DNA of 64,000 bases from Burkholderia ubonensis (GCF_001718695.1 NZ_CP013421.1:620001-684000); one strand, 5' to 3'. Counted from the first letter of the stretch, positions 25,674-34,379 are shown. Translations and numbers: made by a program. Notes: generated by a model from the letters alone, not told the origin.

Positions 25674-25772
25674 GCGCTTCTTGCGCTTCTTGCGCTTCTT
25701 GCGCTTCTTGCGCTTCTTGCGCTTCTTGCGCTTCTTGCGCTTCTTGCGCTTCTTGCGCTTCTTGCGCTTCTC
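25674..25772. repeat. 9-bp tandem repeat array
   Basis: Unit GCGCTTCTT: ten perfect copies and one variant (gcgcttctc). It lies in a 700-bp gene-free stretch between rpoN and the lipoprotein gene; the rest of that stretch is GC-rich with no supported gene. Confidence 0.95.
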
Positions 25773-25827
25773 GCGTGTCGTGCGCGGCCTGCGGGTCCGG
25801 CCCCCTCCGTGCGCCCTCCACGCGCGA

Positions 25828-25974
25828 TGTGCCGTGTGCCGTGTGCCGTGTGCCGTGTGCCGTGTGCCGTGTGCCGTGTGCCGTGTGCCGTGTGCCGGCT
25901 GCCGGGTGCCGGCTGCCGGCTGCCGGGTGCCGGGTGCCGGGTGGCATGTACCGGGTGCCGGGTGGCAGGTGCCG
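25828..25974. repeat. 7-bp tandem repeat array
   Basis: Unit TGTGCCG: ten perfect copies (25828-25897) followed by about eleven degenerate ones (ggtgccg, gctgccg, ggtggca, tgtaccg). A 7-bp unit does not keep a frame, so it is unlikely to be coding. Confidence 0.92.
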
Positions 25975-26077
25975 CGCGTGCGTCGTGCGTCGTGCGCCTC
26001 ATGCGTCGTGCGTCTCATGCGGCGCGCGTGCCTCCTACGTCCCGCACGCTCCCACCCCGCAGCACCAACCGCTCGCC

Positions 26078-26332
26078 TCAGTACTGCATCGGCGGCGGCG
26101 TGCCCGGCAGCGGCGCATCGCCCTCTGCGCCGTTCGGTCCGGGCGGCGGCACGTCGGCCGGCTCGCCACCCGCCGCACCGGCCGGCAGCGTGTTGTGCGG
26201 CGACGGCCGCGTGTCGTAGCGCGTGTTCGCGTCCGGCATCGTCGTGGTCGGCCGCGGTTGCATGCATGCGCCCAGCGCGCACGCGGCGGCAAACGCAACG
26301 GCGCCCACGCGTATCGTCTGGATCGGTTTCAT
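26078..26332 (-). CDS. Small lipoprotein
   Basis: An 84-residue protein with a lipoprotein signal peptide ending in ALGAC (lipobox LGAC, modified Cys23), then a Pro/Gly-rich, unstructured mature part. CGGAGGATTCG precedes the ATG. It lies at the end of a likely three-gene run (26930, 26695, 26332) under a sigma-54-like site. Probably anchored in the envelope; function unknown. Confidence 0.72.
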   Translation of the reverse strand: MKPIQTIRVGAVAFAAACALGACMQPRPTTTMPDANTRYDTRPSPHNTLPAGAAGGEPADVPPPGPNGAEGDAPLPGTPPPMQY

Positions 26333-26383
26333 CGAATCCTCCGTGACAAGTCGCAGGCACCGAGCCGGCCTGAACGGTCCGGC

Positions 26384-26695
26384 TCAGAGCCCGTTGAAGT
26401 GGAAATCGCCCGCATACGCGGTGGGCGCGCGGCGCGCCATCATCGTGTCGAATTCGGCGGCGACGCGCGTGAGCGCGCCGCGCTGCCGCTCGACGCCGGC
26501 GTGTTCCAGCGCGGCGAACGCGTCGGCGTCGAACGTGACCGTCAGCGAGGCCGGATGGCCGTCGACGCGAAAGCCGATATGCAGCGCGCCGGCCGGCCGC
26601 TCCTCGACATGAAACGGCATCTCGCGTGCGTCGAAATGACGGCCGAGCGTCTCGGCAACGTCGCGCAACATGCCGGGTTTCACGCGGATATTCAT
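26384..26695 (-). CDS. Hypothetical small protein
   Basis: A 103-residue protein (MNIRVKPGMLRDVAETLGRH, later HIGFRVDGHPASLTVTFDADAF) with a mixed alpha/beta pattern and no recognised domain. GGAGGTCTCAC precedes the ATG. It sits between the proline-rich protein and the lipoprotein gene. Confidence 0.62.
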   Translation of the reverse strand: MNIRVKPGMLRDVAETLGRHFDAREMPFHVEERPAGALHIGFRVDGHPASLTVTFDADAFAALEHAGVERQRGALTRVAAEFDTMMARRAPTAYAGDFHFNGL

Positions 26696-26722
26696 GTGAG
26701 ACCTCCATCAACGTTGTGAATT

Positions 26723-26930
26723 TCACCGCCCACCGCGCCCGGATCGGCGGCTCGCGGGTCGGCGGCTCGCGCTCCGGCGGCGGGTGCGCGGGCGGATCGC
26801 CCTCGGGATCCTGGTACGGTTCCGGCACGCCGGGCGGCACCTCGGTCGGCGCGGGCGGCTCGGGCTCCGGCTCGACGTCCGGCAGCGGCGGCTCGGGGCG
26901 ATGCAGCTTTCGGATAAGGATCGGGTTCAT
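26723..26930 (-). CDS. Proline/glutamate-rich small protein with unresolved 3' end
   Basis: The start MNPILIRKLHRPEPPLPDVE is followed by PEPEPPAPTEVPP and PPTREPPIRAR, a compact Pro/Glu-rich protein of about 65-70 residues. In its own frame no stop follows the Pro-rich part; translation would run through the next two genes and both repeat arrays. A stop exists in the neighbouring frame at 26723-26725, so a 1-bp shift near 26730 would restore the expected size. I therefore give the end provisionally. A sigma-54-like site lies 112 nt upstream. Confidence 0.4.
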
Positions 26931-27042
26931 AGGCAGTCGTTCATCGCGTCGTGTCGGCGCAAGCGGCGCCGATCTCCACATGGCGGCGCGCGATGTCGCG
27001 CGACCGCGCGACCATCAGGCCCGCTAAGGCCCACAACAGCCC

Positions 27043-27056
27043 GCAAGCGCTATGCC
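27043..27056 (-). promoter_or_regulatory. Putative sigma-54 promoter for the proline-rich/hypothetical/lipoprotein group
   Basis: GGCATAGCGCTTGC, exact spacing, good -12; 112 nt before the first start codon. Confidence 0.55.
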
Positions 27057-27148
27057 GCCGCGACAGGCGCGGCCCGACGGGCCGCCCGCCGCCGCGCACC
27101 GCGGCGCGGTCGCATTCCATGTCTTCCCTACACCGCGCGCTGCAATTC

Positions 27149-27164
27149 TTTCAACGGCATCGCG
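27149..27164. promoter_or_regulatory. Weak activator-dyad candidate
   Basis: TTTCAACGGCATCGCG: the left half and centre match the set, the right half does not. It is 93 bp upstream of the -24 element at 27056 and partly overlaps the end of the 27165 gene. Confidence 0.25.
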
Positions 27165-27467
27165 CTAGCTCTCGTACGCCGCCATCACGAGCCACAGCTC
27201 GCGGCCGTCGTCGCGCACCCGCGCGGCGAGCGCATACGCGTCGGCCGGCTCGCACGCGGTCTGCAGCGCGAACCGCGCCGGTTCGGTCGAACCGAAGGTC
27301 TCGTCGAGCGGCCGCACGTCGGCCTTGCCCTCGAACATCCGCCGCTCGGGCCGGTAGATCAGCGGCTCCCGTTTCCATGCGCTGAAGTGGCTCTTCACCG
27401 AATCGAAGCCGCCGCCGCATACGTTCACTTCGTAGCGCACTCCGGGTCGTCGTTTTGGAATGGTCAT
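27165..27467 (-). CDS. Hypothetical small protein
   Basis: A 100-residue protein (MTIPKRRPGVRYEVNVCGGG, later YALAARVRDDGRELWLVMAAY) of unknown function. GGGAGGCACG precedes the chosen ATG; a longer frame to 27587 is low-complexity His/Arg-rich and is not supported. A sigma-54-like site (27556-27569) lies upstream, divergent from that of the next gene. Confidence 0.62.
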   Translation of the reverse strand: MTIPKRRPGVRYEVNVCGGGFDSVKSHFSAWKREPLIYRPERRMFEGKADVRPLDETFGSTEPARFALQTACEPADAYALAARVRDDGRELWLVMAAYES

Positions 27468-27555
27468 CGTGCCTCCCGCTCGATTGCGTGTGGATTGCAT
27501 GTGCGTGTGTGCGTGCGGCGCGTGGCGCCGCGCGTGGTCCTCCGCCACGCAGACG

Positions 27556-27569
27556 GCAAATCGTGTGCC
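27556..27569 (-). promoter_or_regulatory. Putative sigma-54 promoter for the 27165-27467 gene
   Basis: GGCACACGATTTGC, exact spacing, 88 nt before the start codon; divergent partner at 27583. Confidence 0.6.
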
Positions 27570-27582
27570 GCCGCGCGTTGCA

Positions 27583-27596
27583 GGCACGCCGGTTGC
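27583..27596 (+). promoter_or_regulatory. Putative sigma-54 promoter for the 27636-27890 gene
   Basis: GGCACGCCGGTTGC, exact spacing, 39 nt before the start codon and 13 bp from the divergent site. Confidence 0.7.
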
Positions 27597-27635
27597 GCCA
27601 TCGGCACGTCAACGCCAACGATACGGAGCCACGCC

Positions 27636-27890
27636 ATGAGCGATTCGACCCGAGCCGGCATCGATACGCCGGAACAGGAGCGGCATCCCGACCCGCAGCC
27701 GCCGCTGAAGGACCAGGATCAGACCAGGACGGGCCACTCGGAGCGCCACATCGACAAGCAGCTCGAGGACACGTTCCCGGCGAGCGACCCGCCCGCGACC
27801 GGCGGCGTCACGCGCATCGACCCCGATACGCCCCCGGGCACGCATGACGACGGCCCCTGGCAGGACCCGGCCAAGCGCCGCGACGAATGA
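27636..27890 (+). CDS. Small hydrophilic stress-type protein
   Basis: An 84-residue, Pro/Asp/Gly-rich protein containing HIDKQLEDTFPASDPPATGG, a motif (FPASDPP) common to many small hypothetical proteobacterial proteins. No enzymatic features; likely disordered. ACGGAG precedes the ATG. A CBS-domain gene follows 66 nt later but has its own sigma-54-like site. Confidence 0.7.
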   Translation: MSDSTRAGIDTPEQERHPDPQPPLKDQDQTRTGHSERHIDKQLEDTFPASDPPATGGVTRIDPDTPPGTHDDGPWQDPAKRRDE

Positions 27891-27900
27891 CCCTGGCCGC

Positions 27901-27914
27901 GGCACGCCGCTTGC
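27901..27914 (+). promoter_or_regulatory. Putative sigma-54 promoter for the CBS-domain gene
   Basis: GGCACGCCGCTTGC, close to the consensus with exact spacing; 42 nt before the start codon. One of the best matches in the window. Confidence 0.75.
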
Positions 27915-27956
27915 GGCAGCGCACGGCCCGGCCCCCAACTCGCGAGGAGGACCTCA

Positions 27957-28388
27957 ATGCATCGCGTCAACGAAATCATGTCGAAGGACGTCGTGCGCGT
28001 TGCGCCGACCGACACCATCCGCCACGCCGCGCAACTGATGGCGCGTTACGACATCGGCGCGCTGCCGGTGTGCGACCACAACCGCCTGGTCGGCATGCTG
28101 ACGGACCGCGATCTCGCGGTGCGCGCGGTCTCCGCGGGCAAGCCGCCCGAAACGCGGGTGCGCGAGGTCGCGTCGGGGCCGATCGAATGGTGCTTCGACG
28201 ACGACTCGCTGGACGAGATCCAGCGCTACATGGCCGACGCGCAATTGCACCGCATCCCGGTCGTCGATCACGACCGGCGGCTCGTCGGCATGCTGTCGCT
28301 CGGCGACATCGCAACGCGCACGGCCAGCCCGGCGCGCGACGAAGTAGCCAACACGCTGGAAGGCGTGTCGCAACCGAAGCAGACGTGA
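27957..28388 (+). CDS. Two-CBS-domain protein
   Basis: A 143-residue protein made of one CBS pair: MSKDVVRVAPTDTIRHAAQLM with IGALPVCDHNRLVGMLTDRD, and a second repeat ending IPVVDHDRRLVGMLSLGDIA. Stand-alone CBS pairs usually bind adenosyl nucleotides and act as energy or redox sensors. AGGAGG stands before the ATG. It is followed by a PRC-barrel gene, probably on the same transcript. Confidence 0.9.
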   Translation: MHRVNEIMSKDVVRVAPTDTIRHAAQLMARYDIGALPVCDHNRLVGMLTDRDLAVRAVSAGKPPETRVREVASGPIEWCFDDDSLDEIQRYMADAQLHRIPVVDHDRRLVGMLSLGDIATRTASPARDEVANTLEGVSQPKQT

Positions 28389-28476
28389 CGGGGCGCGTGC
28401 GCCCCGCCCGACCACCCGCGCGACCCGCAGGGCCCATCCCGGGCACGGTCGCGCCTACACAGCCAGGAGGACAACC

Positions 28477-28959
28477 ATGCAGACTACCGACCAAGGACAA
28501 GCCCGCATCATCGGCAAGGGCGCGGCGACCGCAGCCGGCCCCGGCCCGGACGTGATGGCCGCCGGCACGCTGGAAGGCGACAAGGTCGTCACGACCGACG
28601 GCGACGACGTCGGCCGGATCAAGGAGATCATGCTCGACGTGGACTCGGGCCGCGTCGCCTACGCGGTGCTGTCGAGCGGCGGCCTGCTCGGCATCGGCGA
28701 CAAGCTGCTCGCGATTCCGTGGAACGCGCTCACGCTCGACACCGAGCGCAAGTGCTTCCTGTTGTCGGCGTCGTCCGAGCGGATTCGCAACGCGCCGGGA
28801 TTCGACAAGGATCACTGGCCGGTCATCGCGGACCCGCAATGGGCCGAGCCGCTGCACGAGTACTACGGCAGCACGCCGTACTGGAGCGCCAGCGACGAAC
28901 TCGGGCTGACCGACCCGACCGAGGATCTGACCGACCCGCGCACCCGCGGCCATCACTGA
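28477..28959 (+). CDS. PRC-barrel domain protein
   Basis: A 160-residue protein with a PRC-barrel (about residues 22-100: LEGDKVVTTDGDDVGRIKEI, later AIPWNALTLDTERKCFLLSA) and a C-terminal extension with YYGSTPYWSASDEL. PRC-barrels of this size occur in stress loci in several proteobacteria and may bind proteins or RNA. AGGAGG stands before the ATG. The transcript ends at the terminator at 29002. Confidence 0.88.
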   Translation: MQTTDQGQARIIGKGAATAAGPGPDVMAAGTLEGDKVVTTDGDDVGRIKEIMLDVDSGRVAYAVLSSGGLLGIGDKLLAIPWNALTLDTERKCFLLSASSERIRNAPGFDKDHWPVIADPQWAEPLHEYYGSTPYWSASDELGLTDPTEDLTDPRTRGHH

Positions 28960-29001
28960 AACTGACGCGTCATCCGGATTCGGCAGCAGTTGAGCCGACC
29001 T

Positions 29002-29027
29002 GCCCCGCAGAATGCGGGGCTTTTTTT
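29002..29027 (+). terminator. Rho-independent terminator after the CBS/PRC-barrel genes
   Basis: 8-bp GC-rich stem GCCCCGCA/TGCGGGGC with a GAA loop (29002-29020), followed by seven T. Confidence 0.93.
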
Positions 29028-29185
29028 CGTCCTGGTGTCGTCCTCGGCCCGCGCGCCGATTGATAACGAAACAACATCAATCGCTGCAAAAATCGCACTT
29101 CTCGTTTTGCCGTCTCCGGGCGAACATTGGCGAAACAACAATCGATCGCGCCCCGCGCCTTTCCCGCTTTCCTGGAGACACCCTG

Positions 29186-30478
29186 ATGCATCCCTCGTCC
29201 AGCCCTTCGACCGGACGCTCGAAGGCCGCCGCGGTATTCCGCGTCACCGCCGGCAACTTCCTCGAGCAGTTCGACTTCTTCCTGTTCGGTTTCTATGCGA
29301 CGCAGATCGCGTCGGTGTTCTTCCCGTCGAGCAGCGAATTCGCATCGCTGATGATGACCTTCGCGGTGTTCGGCGCGGGCTTCCTGATGCGCCCGCTCGG
29401 CGCGATCGTGCTCGGCGCGTACATCGACGAGGTCGGCCGCCGCAAGGGGCTGATCGTCACGCTGTCGATCATGGCGAGCGGCACGATCCTGATCGCGTTC
29501 GTGCCCGGCTACGCGTCGATCGGCCTGCTCGCGCCGGTGCCGGTGCTCGCCGGCCGCCTGCTGCAGGGCTTCTCGGCAGGCGCGGAGCTGGGCGGCGTGT
29601 CCGTCTATCTCGCGGAGATGGCGACGCCCGGCCGCAAGGGCTTCTACACGAGCTGGCAGTCGGCCAGCCAGCAGGTGTCGATCGTCGTCGCGGCTGCGCT
29701 CGGCTTCGCGCTGAACCAGTGGCTGAGCGCCGCGCAGATCACCGCGTGGGGCTGGCGCGTGCCGTTCCTCGTCGGCTGCCTGATCGTGCCGGCGATCTTC
29801 ATGCTGCGCCGCAATCTGCAGGAAACGCAGGAGTTCACCGCGCGCCGGCATCGCCCGAGCATGAAGGAAGTGTTCGCGACGCTCGCGCGCAACTGGGCCG
29901 TCGTGCTCGGCGGCATGCTGCTCGTCGCGATGACGACGACGAGCTTCTACCTGATCACCGTCTACGCGCCGACCTTCGGCAAGACCGTGCTGCACCTGAG
30001 CACCGCGGACAGCCTGCTCGTGACGCTGTGCGTCGCCGTGTCGAACTTCATCTGGCTGCCGATCGGCGGCACGCTGTCCGACCGCTTCGGCCGCCGGCCG
30101 GTGCTGCTCGCGATGACCGCGCTGAACGTGCTGACCGCGTACCCCGCGCTGTCGCTGCTCGCGCACGCGCCGAGCTTCGTCAACATGCTGCTGGTGCTGC
30201 TGTGGCTGTCGTTCATGTACGGCCTCTACAACGGCGCGATGGTCGCCGCGCTGACCGAGGTGATGCCCGCCGACGTGCGCGTCGCCGGCTTCTCGCTCGC
30301 GTACAGCCTCGCGACCGCGGTGTTCGGCGGCTTCACGCCCGCGATCTCGACCGCGCTGATCCACTCGACCGGCGACAAGGCCGCGCCCGGCTTCTGGATG
30401 AGCTTCGCCGCCGCGTGCGCGTTCGGCGCGACGGTGCTGCTGTACAGCCGCCGCCGCGACGCGCTGCGCGCCGCGTGA
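29186..30478 (+). CDS. MFS citrate:proton symporter-like transporter
   Basis: A 430-residue MHS-subfamily transporter of 12 transmembrane segments. It opens [20 protein letters not shown], a usual start for citrate/tricarballylate symporters, and carries [23 protein letters not shown] and [17 protein letters not shown] precedes the ATG. A periplasmic binding-type protein gene follows; convergent genes encode a DctA-like carrier and its LysR regulator. Citrate or another tricarboxylate is the likely substrate, not proven. Confidence 0.85.
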   Translation: MHPSSSPSTGRSKAAAVFRVTAGNFLEQFDFFLFGFYATQIASVFFPSSSEFASLMMTFAVFGAGFLMRPLGAIVLGAYIDEVGRRKGLIVTLSIMASGTILIAFVPGYASIGLLAPVPVLAGRLLQGFSAGAELGGVSVYLAEMATPGRKGFYTSWQSASQQVSIVVAAALGFALNQWLSAAQITAWGWRVPFLVGCLIVPAIFMLRRNLQETQEFTARRHRPSMKEVFATLARNWAVVLGGMLLVAMTTTSFYLITVYAPTFGKTVLHLSTADSLLVTLCVAVSNFIWLPIGGTLSDRFGRRPVLLAMTALNVLTAYPALSLLAHAPSFVNMLLVLLWLSFMYGLYNGAMVAALTEVMPADVRVAGFSLAYSLATAVFGGFTPAISTALIHSTGDKAAPGFWMSFAAACAFGATVLLYSRRRDALRAA

Positions 30479-30549
30479 CCGGCCGCGGCTGCTCATTCAC
30501 GCGCGGCGCCGACGCGCCGCGCTTTTTCCCGACTTCCGGACCCCTCACG

Positions 30550-31341
30550 ATGAACCATCGACCACTCACCCGCCGCGCGGCAATCTGGCTCGCCGCCGCC
30601 GCGCTCGCCGCCACCGCGCTCCAGGCCCGCGCCGCCGAACTGCGCGTGATGATTTCCGGCGGCTTCACCGCCGCCTACCAGCAGCTCGGCCCCGGCTTCA
30701 CCGCCGCGACCGGCGACACGCTCGACACGATCCGCGGCCCGTCGATGGGCCAGTCGAAGGAGGCGATTCCGAACCGCCTCGCGCACGGCGAGCAGGCCGA
30801 CGCGGTGATCATGGTCGGCTACGCGCTCGACAAGCTGATCCAGGAAGGCAAGGTGATGCCCGCGTCGCGCGTCGAGCTCGCCGATTCGCGAATCGGCATG
30901 GTCGTGCGCGCGGGCGCGCCGAAACCGGACATCGGCACCGTCGACGGGCTGAAGGACGCGCTGCTGCGCGCGAAGTCGGTCGCTTACTCGGACAGCGCGA
31001 GCGGCGTCTACATCGAAAAGGAAATGTTCAGGAAGCTCGGCATCGATGCGCAGGTTCGCCCGAAGGCGTCGATGGTGCCGAAGATCCCGGTCGCGTCGGT
31101 CGTCGCGAACGGCGACTACGAGATCGGCTTCCAGCAGGTCAGCGAACTGCTGCCGGTGCCGGGCGTCACGTACGTCGGCAAGGTGCCCGAAGCGGTGCAG
31201 TCGGTCACGCGCTTCGCGGGCGGCATTCCGGTCGGCGCGCAACATCCGGCCGAAGCGAAGGCGCTGCTCGACTATCTCGCGTCGCCCGACGTACAGCCGC
31301 AAGTGAAGTCGACCGGGCTGGATTCGGTGTCCGCGCATTGA
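30550..31341 (+). CDS. Periplasmic substrate-binding protein (ModA-like fold)
   Basis: A 263-residue exported protein: signal peptide cleaved near LQARA-AEL, then a type-2 periplasmic binding fold (ELRVMISGGFTAAYQQLGPG, later KSVAYSDSASGVYIEK and YEIGFQQVSELLPVPG). The overall pattern is that of ModA/molybdate-type or organic-acid binding proteins. There is no ABC transporter nearby; it follows an MFS transporter, so it may act as an extracytoplasmic sensor or scavenger. The assignment to molybdate is doubtful. Confidence 0.8.
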   Translation: MNHRPLTRRAAIWLAAAALAATALQARAAELRVMISGGFTAAYQQLGPGFTAATGDTLDTIRGPSMGQSKEAIPNRLAHGEQADAVIMVGYALDKLIQEGKVMPASRVELADSRIGMVVRAGAPKPDIGTVDGLKDALLRAKSVAYSDSASGVYIEKEMFRKLGIDAQVRPKASMVPKIPVASVVANGDYEIGFQQVSELLPVPGVTYVGKVPEAVQSVTRFAGGIPVGAQHPAEAKALLDYLASPDVQPQVKSTGLDSVSAH

Positions 31342-31434
31342 GCACGTGCGGCGGGCGCGGACACGACGCCGCGCTTCCCGCCGCTCTCCCCCCGCCTTCC
31401 CCGCCTTCCCGCCGCACTACGCGCACCAGGTGCA

Positions 31435-32727
31435 CTACGCACCGGCTTCGGCCTCGTCCGCGCCGGCCGTCCCGGCGCCGCTCAGCACCCGCACGAGGCG
31501 CGCACGGTCGCATGCGCCTTCCCACGACGCCACCAAGATCACCGCGCATGCATTGCTGATCACGCTCGTCAGCGCGCGCGCCTCCGACATGAAGCGGTCG
31601 ATGCCGACCAGCAGCGCGACGCCCGCGACCGGCAGGTCGGGCACCACCGTCAGCGTCGCGATCAGCGCGACGAGCCCGCTGCCCGACACGCCCGCCGCGC
31701 CCTTCGACGTGATCAGCATCACCGCGAGCAGCGTCGCGACCTGCGCGGCGGACAGCGGCACGTCGCACGCCTGCGCGATGAACAGCGCGGCGAGCGTCAG
31801 GTAGATCGCGGTGCCGTCGAGATTGAACGAATACCCGGCGGGCAGCACGAGCCCGACCACGCCCTTGTCGCAGCCGAGCGCTTCGAGCTTGACGAGCAGG
31901 CGCGGCAGCACCGGCTCCGTCGACGACGTCGCGAGCACGATCAGCAGCTCCTCGCGCAGATAGCGCAGCAGCCGCCACAGCGAGAAGCCGTGCAGGCGCG
32001 CGAGCGGCGCGAGCACGAGCATCACGAACAGCGCGCACGCGAGATACATCGCGACGATCAGCTTGCCGAGCGAGCCGAGCGAATCGATGCCGAAGCGCCC
32101 GACCGCGAACGCGATCGCGCCGAACGCGCCGAGCGGCGCGAGCCGCATCACGAGCGCGAGCACGCGGAACAGCACGCGCGCGATGCCCTCGACGAACGCA
32201 TGCACGATGCCGTCGCGCCCTTCGGTCGCGGCGAGCGCGAAGCCGAACAGCAGGCCGACCAGCAGCACCGGCAGCACCTCGCCGGCGGCGAACGCGCCGA
32301 CGAGCGTGTCGGGGATGATCTGCAGCAGGAACGACGCGACGCCCGCAGCCGGCGCGCGTGCCGTGAAGGACGCGAGCGCCGACGCATCGAGATGGCGTGC
32401 CGCGACATGCAGGCCGTCGCCCGGCCGCGCGGCATAGGCGATCGCGAGCCCCACGGCGAGCGCGGCCGCGGTGAGCGCGTAGAACAGCGCGAGCGCCCTG
32501 ACGATCGTGCGGCCGATGCGCGCGCCGTCGCCGAGCGCATTGATGCCGGTCACGATCGTGCAGAACACGATCGGCGCGACCATCATCCGCACGAGCGCGA
32601 CGAACGCATCGCCGAGCGGCTTGAGCGCGACGCCCGCCTGCGGAAACAGGTGCCCGACCGCGACGCCGAGCGCCATCCCGACCAGCACCTGCACGTACAG
32701 CAGCCTGAGCGGCCGCAGCAGCGTCAT
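31435..32727 (-). CDS. DctA-type dicarboxylate:cation symporter
   Basis: A 430-residue DAACS-family carrier. Hairpin and transport motifs are ATSSTEPVLPRLL, SFNLDGTAIYLTLAALFIAQ and SKGAAGVSGSGLVALIATL, all intact. The start ATG overlaps the stop of the upstream LysR gene (ATGA). It is convergent with the substrate-binding protein gene. Likely imports C4-dicarboxylates or related acids together with protons or sodium. Confidence 0.9.
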   Translation of the reverse strand: MTLLRPLRLLYVQVLVGMALGVAVGHLFPQAGVALKPLGDAFVALVRMMVAPIVFCTIVTGINALGDGARIGRTIVRALALFYALTAAALAVGLAIAYAARPGDGLHVAARHLDASALASFTARAPAAGVASFLLQIIPDTLVGAFAAGEVLPVLLVGLLFGFALAATEGRDGIVHAFVEGIARVLFRVLALVMRLAPLGAFGAIAFAVGRFGIDSLGSLGKLIVAMYLACALFVMLVLAPLARLHGFSLWRLLRYLREELLIVLATSSTEPVLPRLLVKLEALGCDKGVVGLVLPAGYSFNLDGTAIYLTLAALFIAQACDVPLSAAQVATLLAVMLITSKGAAGVSGSGLVALIATLTVVPDLPVAGVALLVGIDRFMSEARALTSVISNACAVILVASWEGACDRARLVRVLSGAGTAGADEAEAGA

Positions 32728-33656
32728 GCGCGCTTCCCCGCCGCGCGCTTGGGGCCCGCGGCCGGCTTGCGGTCCTCGAGCACGTGCTGGAGGAATTCCT
32801 GCGCGGCCGGCGTCAGCGTGCGGCCGCGCCGCCGCACGATGCCGACGCGCCGCGTGACGACCGGCTCGACGAGCGGCACGCTCGTCAGGATCGGATGCGT
32901 CGGCAGCGGCATCGCCATCGACGGCACCGCCGCGACGCCGAGGCCCGCCTCGACGAGCCCGAGCATCGTCGTCACGTGACGCGTCTCGCAGACGCTCGGC
33001 GCGCGCGGCGCGACGCCCGCCAGCGCCTGGTCGAGCAGCAGCCGGTTGCCGGAGGTCTTGTCGACGGACACGTAGTCGTATTCGTACAGCTCGCGCCACG
33101 TCACGCGCTTCTTCGCGGCGAGCGGATGGTCGCGCCGGCACGCGGCGACGAAGCGCTCCTCGAGCAGCGTCGTGAATTCGACGTCCGCCTCCTGGCTGCC
33201 CATGAAGCCGACGCCGAAGTCAGCCTCGCCGCTCATCACCGCGTCGAGCACGTCGTTCGCGCTCGCGTCGATCAGCTTGATGCGGATCTTCGGATAGCGG
33301 GTGCGGAAACGCGCGATCGTGTTCGGCAGGAAGTAATACGCGACCGACGGCACGCACGCGATCGTCACGTGCCCGAGCCGGCTCGACGACACGTCGCGGA
33401 TGCCGAGCAGCGCGGCGTCGAGATCGTCGAGCACCTGCTCGGCGCTCGGCGCGAACACGCGCCCGACCGTCGTCAGCGTGACGCTGCGCGTCGTGCGCTC
33501 GAACAGCCGCACGCCCAGCGCCTCCTCGAGCTTCTCGATGCGCCGGCTCAATGCCGGCTGCGAAATGCTGATCGATTCGGCAGCCTTACGGAAGCTCCCC
33601 AGCTCCACCACCGCGCGAAACGCCTGCAAGTCGGTCAAATCGAAATTGATTCCCAC
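32724..33656 (-). CDS. LysR-family transcriptional regulator
   Basis: A 310-residue LTTR: winged HTH (residues 1-62, NFDLTDLQAFRAVVELGSF, SQPALSRRIEKLEE) and an effector-binding domain with SRLGHVTIACVPSVAYYF and LLVEAGLGVAAVPS-type segments. The GTG at 33656 is chosen because the HTH begins at once and a GGAG lies upstream; a longer frame has no support. It overlaps the DctA-like gene by ATGA, so it likely controls that carrier and perhaps the citrate transporter across the convergent gap. Confidence 0.9.
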   Translation of the reverse strand: MGINFDLTDLQAFRAVVELGSFRKAAESISISQPALSRRIEKLEEALGVRLFERTTRSVTLTTVGRVFAPSAEQVLDDLDAALLGIRDVSSSRLGHVTIACVPSVAYYFLPNTIARFRTRYPKIRIKLIDASANDVLDAVMSGEADFGVGFMGSQEADVEFTTLLEERFVAACRRDHPLAAKKRVTWRELYEYDYVSVDKTSGNRLLLDQALAGVAPRAPSVCETRHVTTMLGLVEAGLGVAAVPSMAMPLPTHPILTSVPLVEPVVTRRVGIVRRRGRTLTPAAQEFLQHVLEDRKPAAGPKRAAGKRA

Positions 33657-33817
33657 GGCCCTGGTCTCCGGTTCTCGAATGCCCGGTATTGTGCATGATT
33701 CGCCCGGGCAGACCCAGCCGGGAAGATACCGGCGCGCGAGCGCGGCGGTGCGTCCGCGCGAACGATCACCCAATCGATCATGCGCGCGAGCCCGCCGCCG
33801 CGCCGCCCGGCACCGTT

Positions 33818-33834
33818 TTACAAGCGTCGTGTAA
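33818..33834. promoter_or_regulatory. Orphan TTACA-N7-TGTAA dyad
   Basis: TTACAAGCGTCGTGTAA: a perfect TTACA/TGTAA dyad but with 7 bp between halves and no clear sigma-54 site nearby. It lies between the response-regulator stop and the LysR gene leader. Confidence 0.3.
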
Positions 33835-33852
33835 CGTCCCGCGCCGCGCGCG

Positions 33853-34302
33853 TCAGCGCCGCCCGCTGCTCGCCGATTCCAGGTAGGCGAGCAGCCGGTG
33901 CGGCGTCAGCGGCTTCGCGCAATGCGCGTCGAAACCCGCCTCCTTCGCGCGCTCGCGGTCGCGCGTCGACGCGAACGCGCTGCACGCGACGAGCAGCATG
34001 TCGGCCGTGCGCGGATCGTCGCGCAGCCGTTGCGCGATCTGCAGGCCGTTGAGCCCCGGCATCGCGATGTCGAGCACGACCGCGAACGGCTGCCAGTCGC
34101 GCGCGACGTCGCAGACCGCGAACGGATCGTCGACGACCCGGCACGCGAAGCCGCGGGCCTCGAGCAGCAGGCGCAGCGCGTCCGCCGCATCGCGATAGTC
34201 GTCGGCCACCAGCACGCGTCGCGGTCGCGCCGGCACGCTGCCGGGCGAGCGCCACAGCAGCACGTCGTCGGCCGCCGGATCGTTGACGCGGGGGGTATGC
34301 AT
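33853..34302 (-). CDS. Single-domain response regulator
   Basis: A 149-residue receiver: RRVLVADDYRDAADAL (acidic pair), phosphoacceptor Asp in VVLDIAMPGLNG, Thr/Ser-type position in VACSAFAS, and Lys in CAKPLTP. The receiver is complete and there is no output domain, so it may work as a phosphate shuttle or by protein contact. GGAGACACCCG precedes the ATG. A sigma-54-like site lies 33 nt upstream, divergent from that of udgX. Confidence 0.85.
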   Translation of the reverse strand: MHTPRVNDPAADDVLLWRSPGSVPARPRRVLVADDYRDAADALRLLLEARGFACRVVDDPFAVCDVARDWQPFAVVLDIAMPGLNGLQIAQRLRDDPRTADMLLVACSAFASTRDRERAKEAGFDAHCAKPLTPHRLLAYLESASSGRR

Positions 34303-34335
34303 CGGGTGTCTCCATTCAGCGGATACGGCCCCCGC

Positions 34336-34349
34336 GCAAACTGCGCGCC
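34336..34349 (-). promoter_or_regulatory. Putative sigma-54 promoter for the response regulator
   Basis: GGCGCGCAGTTTGC: exact spacing, good -12, one change in the -24 (A to G). It lies 33 nt before the start codon. Confidence 0.5.
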
Positions 34350-34365
34350 CATATTGAAAGTGCCC

Positions 34366-34379
34366 GGCATGCCGGTTGC
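34366..34379 (+). promoter_or_regulatory. Putative sigma-54 promoter for udgX
   Basis: GGCATGCCGGTTGC, exact spacing, 137 nt before the start codon, 16 bp from the divergent site. Confidence 0.62.

Noticed and set aside
25674..25974. CRISPR array
   Set aside because: Units are 9 and 7 bp with no spacers; there are no cas genes. These are simple tandem repeats.
28440..28470. A sigma-54-like site GGCACGGTCGCGCC before the PRC-barrel gene
   Set aside because: The -12 GC is replaced by CC and the gene is more easily read as co-transcribed with the CBS gene.
33657..33810. A sigma-54 site for the LysR gene
   Set aside because: No GG-N10-GC element in the right orientation, despite the orphan dyad at 33818.
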